From Paramecium sonneborni (Eukaryota; Ciliophora; Oligohymenophorea; Peniculida; Parameciidae), in NCBI GenBank assembly GCA_905182985.1, contig CAJJDN010000111.1, positions 25,922 to 89,921 of the forward strand: 64,000 nt of DNA. Reading direction: 5' to 3'. The position numbers and the translations under genes are program-made. Below the pieces are notes generated by a model. It saw only the letters and a list, made by a program, of their open reading frames with translations, was not told where the DNA came from and made no database searches. Positions 1 through 12,448 of the stretch are shown in pieces; the stretch's first letter is position 1, and each line of letters starts with the position of its first letter.

Positions 1-1
1 A

Positions 2-1838
2 GTGTGTTTCTCTCCTGATGGAACTACATTGACATTTGGTAGTTCTTATGCATTTATCTATTTTTGGGATGTTAAGACAAAAAAGTTTAAAGCCAAATTG
101 GAGGGTCATAGTCATTGTGTCAACTCAGTATGTTTCTCTCCTGATGGAAAAATATTGGCATCTGGTAGTAATGATAAGTCTATCCGTTTATGGGATGTTA
201 AGACAGGATAATAATAAGCAAAATTAGAAAGTAATTGCTAAGTTCAATCAGTTTGTTTCTCCCCTGATGATACTACAATAGCTTCTGGTAATAGGGATAA
301 TACTATCCGTTTATGGGATGCTTAGACAGGATAATAAAAAGCCAAATTAGATGGTCATGTTGGATAATTAGTGTGTTTCTCTCCTGATGGAACTACATTA
401 GCATTTGGTAGTCATGATAACTCTATCTGTTTATGGAATTTTAAGACTGGATAATAATAAGCTAAATTAGAGGGTCATAGAAATAGCGTCACATCAGCAA
501 GCTTCTCATCAGATGGTAATACATTAGCATCTGGCAGTAGTGATAATTCTATCCGTTTATGGAATGTTAATACAGGATAATAAAAAGCCAAATTGAATAA
601 CCATAATTATTGTGTAAACTCAGTGTGCTTCTCTTCCGATGGAAAGACATTGGCATCTGGTAGTAATGATAAGTCTATCTGTTTATGGGATGTTAAGACA
701 GAATAATAATAAGCAAAATTAAAGGGCCATAGATATGCTGTCTCATCAGTATGCTTCTCACCAGATGGTAATACATTAGCATCAGGTAGTGATGATAGTT
801 CTATCCGTTTATGGAATGTTAAAACTGGATAATAAAAAGCTAAATTAGATGGTCATAATAGTATCGTCTTTTCAATATGCTTTTCACCAGATGGAATTAC
901 TTTAGCATCAGGTAGTTATGATAAGTCTATTCTTTTATGGAATGTTAGGACTGGATAATTAAAAGCCATATTTGATGGCCATTAGAATAGTGTCTATTCA
1001 ATATGCTTTTCACCAGATGGAATTACTTTAGCATCTGGTAGTTCTGATAATTCTATCCGTTTATGGAATGTTGAAACTGGATAATAAAAAGCTAAATTAG
1101 ATGGTCATAATAGTATCGTCTTTTCAGTATGCTATTTACAAGATGGAACTACTTTAGCATCTGGTAGTAATGATAAGTCTATACGTTTATGGGATGTTAG
1201 GACTGGATAATAAAAAGCCATATTTGATGATCATAGTAAAGGTGTCAAATCAGTATGCTTGTCACCAGATGGTAATACATTAGCATCTGGTAGTTCTGAT
1301 AAGTCTATCCGTTTATGGAATGTTAAAACTGGATAATAAAAAGCTAAATTAGATGGTCATAATAGTATCGTCTTTTCAATATGCTTTTCACCAGATGAAA
1401 TTACTTTAGCATCTGGTAGTATGGATAAGTCTATCCGTTTATGGGATATTAAGACTGGACAATAGAAAGCTATATTAAATGGCCATGAATATTCTGTCCT
1501 ATCAGTATGCTTTTCACCAAGTGGATTTACTTTAGCATCTGGTAGCGAGGATAATTCAATACGTTTATGGGATGTTAAGACTGAATAATAAATTTAACCT
1601 TATGATAAATAATACAAAGATCCTCTTGCATAATTTAAAATATCAGAAAGTATTATTTACCAATAAATTATTAGGAAGCTCTAACATAACGCTTCTACTT
1701 ATATCGAAATCTGCTATATTTTAAGCTTAAGGAGCTCAGATTTTTAAAGGACTATTTGAGAACTAATCTGGTATCAATTTAAAAACATTATTAAAGTAAA
1801 AAGGAAGTTGCTTTTTGGACAATTAGTTATAGAAATGA
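2..1838 (+). CDS. WD40-repeat protein, 5'-truncated by the window edge
   Basis: Read with TAA/TAG as Gln from base 2, this frame encodes about 13 tandem WD40 blades of 42 residues (126 nt), each with a CFSPDG-type strand, an LASGS-type strand and an S-I-R-L-W-D/N end followed by K-T-G-Q-Q. In-frame TAA/TAG fall at the conserved glutamines, which is the main evidence for the ciliate code here. Such arrays fold into propellers that act as protein-interaction platforms; the partner cannot be inferred. The blade frame ends at a TGA at 1757-1759. A second frame starting near 1705-1720 continues with a sequence typical of tails of this family ([10 protein letters not shown]) and stops at 1836-1838. 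The tail is thus out of frame by one, without any GT-AG intron that could fix it: a decaying copy or a base-call error. The N-terminus lies outside the window. Confidence 0.9.
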
Positions 1839-4800
1839 TTATTTATCAATAATTTTCTCATTCTTTTATTACAATTATTCTTCTTACATTTTATTAATCA
1901 TCTATTTAATAATTGCATTGTCGTTTTTATATTTTAAAAAGATGTTAAAATCGAAAAGCAAATATTTCTTCCTTAAATTTTTATTAATTATTTTCATTTC
2001 TTAGTACTTAAATTTAATATTTTCAAAGTATAAAAGTGATGCTAAATTTAAAATTAATTGCATAAATCATAATTTTAGAAAGAGGTCCAATAATATAAAT
2101 ATAGATCAGTTAAAAACTAAAACATTACAGAATTGGAATTAAACAAATCTATTATTATATTTTTAGGTGAAACCAATTATTAAGAAGAAATCACAAAAGA
2201 TTAAATGCTAAATCTGCATTTGCCAAAATTGTAATCCATAGAATTAATTTAATCTGCTTTAGTAACTTTATTTTTATTAGCATATTTCAAAGAGCTCTGA
2301 ATATATGAATTCATTGAAGTATTATTATTATTGATATAAGAAGTTAGAGTCTTATAATTTAATTTCTTATTAGCTTTCAAAATTAGTTGACTTAGAGGAT
2401 ACATACAACTTTATAAAATTAATAGATATGATCCTTGTCATTCTTCTTCTCTATTTAACATCATTTAAATGAAGATATATTTATTAAAAAATATTGTTAT
2501 AAAAAACTTCTGATGATATTAGTTACTTAGACTTTAATATATAGAAGTTAAATGCTGCCAAGATATTCCTTTTAGTAGTTATTTACAGAATACAATGAAA
2601 AGCGATTATATAAACTAATTAAAATTTATTATACTACCGAAATACATGAAGAGAATTCTTCAAATGTATTATAATTGTTAAATTTCTTTCTTGTTTTTTT
2701 GTGGATTTATGCTTGTATATTTGAACTAGAAAGTCATATAATGTACTATGACTTTGATAAATAGTATTTAACTTATTTTGCTGATTTCATTATTTTGAGA
2801 GTTACCCTTATTATTTAGACCATTAAAACAATAAGGAATCTGATTCTTAGTACAAATTTGAAAAGCAAGACTTCTTAAAGATATATTATTACTCTAATCA
2901 ATATCATTTGGCATATAAATCTGGTTGGCATATTCTCCCTAAAGTTTAGCTTATTATTATTTTCTTTATGATAAATAATTGGGGAATGAAGAATTTTTGG
3001 AAATATATTCAACTGATCTTTGCTAAAAATATATAATTGCGGATAGATAAGGCCTAGAAAGATCTACTATTGCTGCAGCCAATATCATATTATTTATGTT
3101 AAACAAAAAATGAATCAAAATATAGAATTAAAAAATCAAATTGGATTAAAGTTAAATCTCATTATTCGAAGGAGCAGATTATTCAGTATTAAGCTAAATA
3201 CTCATTTAATATTGGGAAATTCTGTCATAAAAACATGCCACTATTATAATATTAGAATCTGTTTGAGCTTGTAAATTTTGCAATAAAATTACAGAATCCA
3301 TAAAAGCTCATTTAAGCCAAGGTATAAATAAATTTAGTTATCAAATCCAAAATTTTATTGCTGTCATTTTTGATTTTCTTTAAATCATATAGCCACATTT
3401 ATGGTTTCTATTGTAAATTCATTTTTGTCAATAATTCAAAAGATCCTTTGAATTTTTTTAATTTTAGGTTTTGATTTTAATAATAACTATATAATTTTTG
3501 CTAGATTAACTTAAATAAGGCCAACAACAATTTTCTAAATTTTTATTATGAGTTACAGGTATATTATTGTAAATTTTAAATCCAAATTTTTGCTAGTAAA
3601 CTTCGGGGAATTTAATTGAAACTTAAAAAAGTAGAGTCACATTGTTCGACTTTATCTTCGCTATTGTGTATATTCTATGCTCATTTTATATTGACCATAT
3701 TTAAGTGAGTTAATTAAAATTAATTTAATAGTTTTCATTCAAAACATAATCTTTCCTAACTTCTGAAAAAATTATGAGAGCTTACTAAAATTTAATATAA
3801 AATTAACCTTTTTTTGAAAAAGCAGAATTAATGTATATATAGTGATAAACTTTTAAAGATGATATAAAGGAATGATTAGATCTAGATTATTTCCATTTTT
3901 AGTAATGCCAATCACTTTTGGTCTATCTTTTGTTTTCAGAATTACTCCAAAAATAAAAATGAAAGACCCTTAATTGAAAGAGCGAATGTAGTAAAAAAAA
4001 GAAGTTTTATTCTTCATTTAATTCAGCAGAGTCACCGATTTTTATAAGTGAAATCCTCTTTTGAGGATGATCATAATTCATAAGCGTTGGAAGGCTATTT
4101 AATTTTGAAAAAGTAACTTATAAGTCTTAAAGAAATTAAAATGGTAGCTCATTTATTGGTATTTAAATTTATCAATAAGTTATTAGAGAAGTTATTATCA
4201 GCAGTAGATATTAAATTCATTATACAAGAAGAGCAATTGGGTATTTTTTCTATTACAGCAATTAATTTTTAAAAATTTTACAATTATTTTCATATTATCA
4301 TTCTCTAAAATGTTGATATTGAAGTTCAATCCCTTTGAGATATAATTTCTTCTAATTAACCAAAACGTTTAGAAAACTTTTTAATATTATATCACTTAAA
4401 TTCTTCTAAGAATATATATATTTTTCATGTGTATTCAATCCAGCTTTTAAATTGAGGATCTTTTAATCGCCATTATATAAAATTTCAACACTTAATGATG
4501 TAGTAATTGATAATTAAGAATTTTTTAACAAACATTATCCTAAAAAAAAGTCAAAGATATATCCAGCAATTGGAGTTGACATGCTTTACAATCTGTTAAA
4601 ACACATACGATTATCTTTAATATTTTTATCATAGGTTGTGGATAAAAAAAACTTTTAAAATATTTATATCAAATTCTAGCAGATAGAATTTAAAATTTTA
4701 TAATTAGACTTATAAATCTACCTCTTCATAAAAAATTAAATCTTGGTCATCAAATAAAAATGAAGAATAGTTAAAGGGGTACTCAAGGCTGAGAAAAAGT

Positions 4801-5580
4801 TCTATATTCAAGTTTAAAAGGAATTCAAATGTCTTTAGGTTATCATGATGATCTTTTGCAGCCTTTAGAAAAAAATTTGTTGTTTTTTTGTCTCTCGCTT
4901 AAACATTCTTTTTATTCTAAAGGATAAGCAAAAAGAGATTCTTTTATAAGTTCTTTAAATTCAGAGCAGATTGAGTTTATGAAAATCAACATATCGGATC
5001 AAATAAATACTTAAGATTCTGTTGCTGAAGGAATCAATAAAATACAACTAATCAGAAATTTTGCTTAATGGAAATAAATGGTGAAAATAAAAAAAGAATA
5101 AATTCCTTTAGTTTCTTCTAAAATACTTACTAACATTCAAAAAATTAAAGTTTAGTGGAACTTCCTATGATGTTAAAAATAATTTTATTAAAATTATTGA
5201 AATTAGGTAACATTAAAGCTTATTAAGGTTTTATTGGCGCTTTAAAAAAATGATAATATTGCATTAACTTGTAATAATAAGCTGAAAACAATATATAATG
5301 ATTTAACTAATGCGATCAATTTTGAAAATGATTCATCATATAGAAAATTTAAAAACTAACACTCAGGTGTTTGCTAAAAAGAAGATACAAAAAGTTAAAA
5401 ATTGTCATACTCACTTTATGAAATTCAAAAAATTGAAATGCCATCTGTAATATCATTTCTACATTAGTTAACTTTTTTAATTTTCTATTAGGAAGGATTA
5501 TATGATATTTGTGATAAAAAACATGGAGGTGATTTTATGGTTGAAGAATTATGACTTCAGGTGATAGCGATATTTTTATC
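1839..5580 (+). pseudogene. Decayed coding-like region, family not recognised
   Basis: Plus-strand frames show protein-like stretches broken by TGA codons and frame changes. Between about 1840 and 3700 several segments are strongly hydrophobic and look like membrane helices. Longer open pieces occur at about 4794-5170 and 5210-5560, the latter containing H-G-G-D-F-M-V-E-E-L before a TGA. A piece near 4350 (Q-P-K-R-L) is faintly like a histidine-kinase N box, but no HisKA, G box or receiver domain can be followed, so I do not assign that function. I see no set of tiny introns that joins the pieces. I interpret it as the corpse of one or more membrane-protein genes; a real but badly sequenced gene is the alternative. 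Confidence 0.45.
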
Positions 5581-5645
5581 GACACCTCACTAGATATGAA
5601 GGTCAAAACTTGAATTTTGACAACTCCAAATTCAAGTTGTGACCT
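5559..5645. other. Two adjacent inverted repeats (hairpins)
   Basis: Positions 5559-5587 form an interrupted hairpin: AGGTG pairs with CACCT and CGAT with ATCG around an AT loop. Immediately after, 5600-5617 and 5628-5645 are 18-nt arms that match at 17 of 18 positions with a 10-nt loop. Both lie just beyond the last coding-like stretch and before the MORN-like gene. They could act as terminator-like or RNA structures, or be the ends of a small mobile remnant; nothing in the sequence decides. Confidence 0.55.
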
Positions 5646-6010
5646 CTATATGATTAAAATTAATTAAGAGTGCTTAATCAAAATATTTTAAAGTATCATT
5701 GAATGTTTTAAGCAATCTTAAAGATTGTCCTAATAAATAAAAATTAATATATTTCACATAGCTACTTAATAAGAAAACTTTATAATAGTAATAATTGTGT
5801 TATGTAATAAATTCAATAACTATTTTTAACTAAATTGTAATAATTTTTTTTGAATTATTAAAGTCATATATTAAAAATAATTCAAATATTTCATTCTTAT
5901 TTAAATAATATACAGAAAATTATTATAGTATGGTTTGTGTATTTTGCATTTAAATTTTAATGATTCTTAATAAAATATTCAAAATTTTTTATTCATTTTG
6001 AATATTTTAA
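5646..6010. other. Intergenic AT-rich DNA
   Basis: No open frame or motif worth naming; it contains the short upstream region of the MORN-like gene that starts at 6011. Confidence 0.6.
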
Positions 6011-9000
6011 ATGGGAATTACATGTTCAAATAATCAAATTATTATTATAAATGAAATCGAAAAGTAAAGCATTTTAATAATAATTGACTAGTACACAAAA
6101 ACCTGAGCCTCGATTTTGCAATAATAATTAATAAAATACTCCCTTAGAATTTTAATGCTATGCTTGGAACAGAAAACAATAAAAGTTGATACAGAAAAAG
6201 TTCACAGTACATTTTACTTAAGAAAATTAAATTAAGTACCTTATTGACGGTTATTTTCTAAGAATGTAATTAATTCATCTAATAAACATAATAGAGAATA
6301 AATATATGATTTTACTGAGAGGCCTGAAGTGTTGACTAATTTTTATTGTATAAAATATCTAGAATGGGATGGAAAATATGGAGAGAATCTTAAAAAGAAT
6401 GGAAAATGGACTGTAAATTGTAAGGGAAAAAATCTAATAACACTTGGTGGTTATTACTCTACAGAGGGATTAAAACAAGGCTTGTGGACAGAAATAATAA
6501 AAAATTATTCTGAGTATGTAATTATAATTGATATAAAATAGATAAGCTCAAATTTATGAAGTTGGTGAATATTTTAATAATTTGAGAATTGGGAAATGGA
6601 CTTTTGTCGATGAAAATAAGTAAATGTATAAATTTCTTTAATTATTTTTAGCGGTTGTGGTAGATACAATGAGTATGGTTAAAAGATTGGAAAATGGATA
6701 AATTTGGATGAGAGATACTCTAAGTATTTTAATGACTTAAAAAATAGAATAAATTAAGTCTTACATGTTGGTGAATATAAAAATGGGAAAAAAGTTGGCA
6801 GATGGGATATTTTTTTTAGGAAAGATATTGATTAATCATTTCTTTAAATGTAATGTTTTTTTATAAGATTATTTTAGAGGTGGTGGATTATATCATTATA
6901 ATAATCAAGAAAGTTCAATAAAAGTTGGAAATTGGATTGAGTTGAGTGAATCTTACTATTGTTATTCTTAAATTACTTATAATGGATTGTATAAAAATAA
7001 TATCAAGATTAGTTAATGGGATACGTATAATTCTTAAAAGAAAATGTATTAATATAACTTTTAAATAAAAATAGTGGAGGAGGATCATATACTGAATAAG
7101 CAGAAGGAAGCTCTTTTAAGGTGGGGAATTGGATTGAGATTGATGAATGTTATAAAAACAAGTTGTTAGTGATTTATCCTTATCATGGTTATTATTAAAA
7201 TGGTTAAAAGGTAGGTAGATGGGAGATTATAGATTCAAGATATGAAAGAGATATAAATCGGTATTTAAAATTAAAAAATTTAGTGGAGGAGGATCATATT
7301 AGATTATTGAAGGAATGGGTTCGATTAAAACTGGAAGATGGGTTGAATTGCTTTAGGTAGATTCGGACTATTAGGAATTCACTTGTGAGGGTGAATATAA
7401 AAATGGGTATAAAGTAGGTAGATGGGATATATTTCTACAAAATAACTTAATGTAATGGTTTAAATATGAAAATTTAGTGGAGGAGGATAATATCTTGAGG
7501 TTGAAAGTATTAGATCCGTTAAGACTGGAAAGTGGATTGAATTGCATGATGATAGTAGAAGTTATGATATAATCACTTATGATGGTGAATATAAAGAAGG
7601 GATAAAAGTAGGAAAATGGGATATTATATTTAACAGAGAATTAATGTAATAAATACACATAAAAAATGTTAGTGGGGGAGGTTTATATGATTAAGTAGAT
7701 GGAATAAGTTCACTTAAGAATGGAAAATGGATAGAATGGAAAAAAAATTATTCTTGTGTTACTTATAATGGTGAATATCAAAAAGGTATAAAGGTTGGTT
7801 TGTTGTAACTTCTAAAAAAATAAAATAATAAATTTTCGCTTATGTATTAAATTAATATTATTATCATTTTAAGAGGTTGTGCTAATTATGATTCTAAAGG
7901 TATCAAGATATATAAATAAGACATGTATAAGTATTATTATTAATAGAAATTCTAATATAATAAATATGGGAGAATTTATAAATAGAATAAAAATTGGTAG
8001 ATGGAATACTTTTTATAAGCAATATTAACATAATGATTTATAATTAATGTAAAAATTTATTATAAAAAAATTTATTTAGTGGTGGAGGATCATATAATCA
8101 AATGGAAGGAATATAATCAATTAAAATTGGAAATTGGGTAGAACTATGGGATGGATTTTATAGTGAATCCTAAGTTATATTAAGTGGCTAATATGAAAAT
8201 GGTAAAAAAGTCGATAGATGGAACATTTTATATAGGCCTGATGAGGACCAAAAATTTTAAATGATGTATGTATTATAAAACTTATTTTAAGTGGTGGCGG
8301 ATAGTACAAAAATTAGATAAAAAAAAGTTCTTCGGTAAAAATTGGAGAGTGGATTGAATTAAGTGATGTATTTTATAATGGAGCTTAAGTCATTTATCAT
8401 GGTTGTTATAAAAATGGTAACAAGGTTGGTAAATGGAATAGTTTGTATAGAAAAGATTGCTAGGAAGCATTTGAATTGATGTAATTATAGTAAAAATCAA
8501 ATTCTTAGTGGTGGAGGGCTCTATAAGGATGAAAAAAATTCATCATTTAAGATTGGCAATTGGATTGAGTTGAGTTCTGGATTTTATTGTTTATCTTAAG
8601 TAACTTATGTAGGAAATTATATAAATGGGAAAAAAGTAGGAAGATGGGAGATTTGGTTTAGAGATCGGGAAACAAAAGTGAATGAATAGATGTAACATAT
8701 TAAATTTATAATCTTAGTGGCGGAGGTTTTTATCTTGATTAGGGAAGTTCATCCATTAAAACTGGCAATTGGATCGAACTGAGTGATGAATTTTATTGTT
8801 TGTCTTAAGTAACTTATGCAGGAGATTATAAAAATGGGATAAAAGTAGGCAGATGGGATATTTGGTTTAGACATTAAGAAACAAAAAAGAATGAATAGAT
8901 GTACTTTTTCAATCTATAATTTTAGTGGTAGAGAATTTTACAATGATTAAGTAAAAGATGATTCTAGAAAGAATGGGATTTGGACTCAATTAATTTCAAA

Positions 9001-9151
9001 TTTTGGGAATGGAACTGGATTAAAATAAATCATCTATAATGGTGCATATAAAAATGATAAAAAAGTAGGTATTTGGGAGGAAAGAGAAAGAAATAAATAT
9101 TAAATGGATTAAGGTTTTATTAAAATAAAAGAAATCATTTATGATTATTGA
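6011..9151 (+). CDS. MORN/YwqK-like repeat protein, one repeat per exon, N-myristoylation signal
   Basis: Starts M-G-I-T-C-S, a good N-myristoylation context with a nearby cysteine, suggesting membrane anchoring (inference). About 13 repeats of 50-60 residues follow, with G-G-G-x-Y at the start, S-I-K-x-G-N-W-I-E-L in the middle and Y-K-N-G-x-K-V-G-R-W-D at the end, resembling MORN_2/YwqK repeats. I placed 15 introns of 23-32 nt: 6064-6091, 6266-6294, 6514-6541, 6620-6651, 6850-6877, 7046-7074, 7261-7283, 7452-7477, 7646-7672, 7844-7873, 8049-8079, 8266-8291, 8481-8508, 8692-8717 and 8901-8925. From 6850 on, nearly all cut the same isoleucine codon (AT|T) just before G-G-G, so each exon is one repeat. 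One frame break near 7970 needs a single-base correction. Stop TGA 9149-9151. Function unknown; such proteins are abundant in Paramecium. Confidence 0.85.
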
Positions 9152-9865
9152 GTAATAATATGCAACAATTTATAAATGTTATTGTCATAAGAGTGAATTA
9201 TATTATTATAGTTTATTAGTTTTTCTTAAATGTCGATATATAATAATAGAACTATTATCAGGTATCTATTATTTTTTCAATTTTATCTTAATTAAATTAA
9301 ATAATTAAAATTAATTTGTTAGCCGACATATAAATTTTATTATGTTTACAATTTTTTTCCCAAACTTTTTTAATTACAAATTTATGATAGAAGTATTACC
9401 AACTATGAATATATTTATATAACTTTTAAATAATTAATTGGTTAAGTTTTCATTTTCAAATAATTGATAATTATTAATTATTTATCAAAAAGAATTCTAA
9501 GAGTTTTATTAAACTACTTTGAAATTTCAAAATTATAAATCCTATATATTTAATTTCCTAAAATTAAGATTGTTAGCATATTGAATATTTTTTTTTCTCT
9601 TATTAATGGGTGTGTCTATAGAGGAAATCAGTAATTTCTTTTATTTTCTCTGATTTTGAAAAGTTATAATAATTTTTAAAAATAAATTTGATATTACCGA
9701 CAATCAATAATCTTACTAAACCGCTTGTTCAAAAACATCAATATTTATGAATTTAATATTCAGACTTAGTGTTGAGAGAAATATATTAAATGAAATTTCA
9801 TGAAAATAAAACAATTTCTAACTGTTAAATCATTTTTCACAATTTTTTTAGTTGAAAAATTATAA
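9152..9865. other. Intergenic AT-rich DNA
   Basis: About 700 bases of homopolymer-rich sequence between two convergent genes. I see no coding frame, RNA or repeat unit in it. Confidence 0.55.
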
Positions 9866-10450
9866 TCACAAAATAATAAACTTATAATAATTATTTATAT
9901 TTATGATGAAACAATTTAGGAATACTTCAGATGCAACAATACTCTTGGTAATAAATCCAGGAAGTGATATTGCTTTTTGAAAATAACTTTCTGCTATTAA
10001 TCTAATTTAAGAAATAACTCTAGTTTCATCAAGTTCTATCAATTTGTCTCTTACAGCTACAACATCTCCTTAGAATGAGTATATTCTAAATTTTTTAGAA
10101 AAGGAAAATTTTAAAATGTTAGCATCTGAGCATTAAATTTAATAGTAAAGCTTTCGGTATTTTATATTTTAAATATAGGATAACAATTTTAGTGTAGTTT
10201 AATATCCAGATTAACTGAAACATTTTAGCTCTTTATTTTAAGAGGTGAATTTATACAATAAAGCAAGAATATCAATAAATATAAGAACTAATTTTATTAT
10301 AAAAGAAAAGCAAATCACAATTATAATTATAAAGAGAGATAAACAAAATATAAATGATAGAAGCATTAAATTATAAAATATGATAACTTCTGAAGACAGT
10401 TAAGAAGAATATTATTTATAGTAATTGATTTTTAATTTAGATTTGACCAT
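9866..10450 (-). CDS. Hypothetical membrane protein
   Basis: A single uninterrupted frame (194 codons with the ciliate code) from ATG 10450-10448 to TGA 9868-9866. The first 80 residues contain a long run of Leu, Ile, Val and Phe that would form one or two membrane helices. The C-terminal half is soluble-looking and charged (V-R-D-K-L-I-E-L-D-E-T-R, then Y-F-Q-K-A-I-S-L-P-G-F), which argues against a chance AT-rich ORF. A later start at 10366 is possible. The same frame stays open upstream of 10450 without a methionine, and a different frame upstream (10563-10865) is also open, so these may be parts of one broken gene. Family not recognised. Confidence 0.45.
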
Positions 10451-10562
10451 CATCTCAAAACTTAAACTTTTGATATAAATGCAGAAGTCAAAAAAATGTT
10501 AAAACTTAACAAAATAATGAAATATCAGTTTTGATGATTCGAGAATTATATTTGTGTGCAAT

Positions 10563-10865
10563 TCATTACAACTTACTATTATTAATCTTATTATTTAAAT
10601 GGTAATAAGATTTTAATGATTTGTTTGTTAAAGGTACTCTTATTTAAAATGATGAAGAAAATATAAATATAAATTGAAATTTGAATTTAATGATATTTTT
10701 TTCTTTCAATAACCATTTTTTAATTAATCTTAAATCTTTTGTATTAATATTCTTAAAAAAGATTTGCCTTAAAACAGTTTCATTAATGAATTGGGATATG
10801 ATATCTAAATTCCTCCTCTTTTTTGAATTCTTTAAAATCTCTATTTTTTGATATAATATAATCAT
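10563..10865 (-). CDS. Small hypothetical ORF overlapping the WD40 stop
   Basis: Frame of 100 residues, lysine- and isoleucine-rich, whose ATG (10865-10863) overlaps the TGA of the upstream WD40 gene (10864-10862). It ends in TGA at 10565-10563. There is no recognisable domain. Its composition is what random AT-rich DNA gives in this code, so it may be spurious, or the 5' half of the membrane-protein gene downstream, separated by a frame break. Confidence 0.25.
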
Positions 10866-12448
10866 ACTATATTTTAATATAATATTTCAAAGATTTTTAT
10901 AACCCCATCACCTTCCATAATTGGTGAGCTATCCCAAATTACAACAAATCTTCCATTTTTAGAAAGGCCTCCATTATTTTAATGACTTTAGCATTATATA
11001 GTATCCCCTTTAATTAACATTCCATTACCTTAATTAATAAAAATATTCACAAATTTATTTTATTTTTATATAAGTATTTTTTTCTCGATATTATAAACAG
11101 ATGGAAAAAGTAGCCAAGGATCCTCTAAATCCTAAACATACATTCTCATTTCAATATTTTCTTAGAATTCTCCATCCTATTTTTATTAATAAAGTCTTAA
11201 AAAACCTTCTATGTTCAATTAAAATATAAAAGAGTCATCATCAAGAAATGATATTCTAAAAGCATAATAATTATGTTTTATTTATTAGAACTATTCCCAA
11301 ATATTATTTCGTTTTTTCCAAACAATTACTGATTAATCTTAACTACAAGATATTAAGCAATTTTCAGTTGAACTTAAACTTATCCCATATATTATATCTT
11401 TATGATTTGTAAGTTCTTACTTTAATTTCCATAGATTATCAATAGTTTGATAATTCCAAATAATTATCTTTTTATCTTAACTGCATGAAATTAATTCACT
11501 GTCATTTTAATTAAGTAATAACTATGGAACAAAACCTTAATGAGAATCTAATATCTATGATATTTTCCATTTATCAATTGATTTAATCCAAATAATTATT
11601 TTTTTGTCCTTCCAACTGCCTCCTGATACAAATAGATTTTAATTCAAACTGAATGTTAAAGATATTACATCATCAACATGACCAATTAATGTTTAATCTT
11701 CTTTGATTCTTCCATTATTAAAATTCCATACTTTTATGTTGAAGTTACAACCTGCTAACATTATTGTATCATCTCTATTGAATGTAATTACTCTACAAAC
11801 TTCATATTATTTTACGTTGTTTATGTTTTTAATTTCTTTAAATCTAAATTTTTATGTATTTTTTAAATATAATTCTTTAAAATTAACAATTTTTTCCCTG
11901 AATTATTGCTATTACTTCATAATATTCACAACAGATTTTTCTTATTCTGTTCTTATTTATTTAGCAAGATCATTTAATTGTTTCAATTTTTAATAAAGTT
12001 CCATATCTGATTTAGATCTTTTAAGAATTGAACTGCTTTCACTTATTAATTAAGCCATTTCTTATAAAATTGACAAAGTAACTTTTTCATCATAATTTTG
12101 CAATGTTTTTATTTTGTTATTTTTATCATAATTAATTCCATTAATTAACTAATTAGTCTAGTTTATTAAATGTTCAATATTTTAAATAAATTATTTTTTA
12201 ATTTAAGTCATCTGCTCTTAAAATATTTTGAGAGGAATGAGGTAACCTTAATATTCATTTTCTAATAGTTAAATTTCATTTTATTTTTTTTTCATCCATT
12301 CTTATAAAGCTTATTCAATATAAGTTGGATTAAATAATTAACATTTACAACATTTAGCTCTTTCTCCTTTTAATATTTTTTATCTTAAATCTAAAAATTG
12401 TATTTTTTCAAGATGTTCATGACATTATATATCTGATATTTATTACAT
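10862..12448 (-). CDS. WD40 protein with N-terminal Cys/His (zinc-like) module and coiled coil
   Basis: Intact 528-residue, intron-free frame. The N-terminus has C-H-E-H...C-C-K-C, a Cys/His cluster likely to bind zinc and found in a large Paramecium WD40 family. It is followed by about 150 residues of Gln/Lys/Glu-rich coiled-coil-like sequence. From about residue 190 there are WD40 blades (L-A-G-C-N-F-N-I-K-V-W, G-S-W-K-D-K-K-I-I-I-W, S-C-S-Q-D-K-K-I-I-I-W, S-C-S-Q-D-Q-S-V-I-V-W) and a C-terminal half-propeller ending near S-K-N-G-R-F-V-V-I-W. I chose the ATG at 12448 because it lies just before the Cys/His module; longer in-frame starts exist up to 12508. Probably a scaffold; its partner is unknown. 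It differs from the 5' WD40 array, which has near-identical repeats. Confidence 0.85.

Noticed and set aside
4300..5560. Possible two-component histidine kinase
   Set aside because: Only one weak N-box-like phrase; no phospho-histidine, G box or receiver aspartate could be followed.
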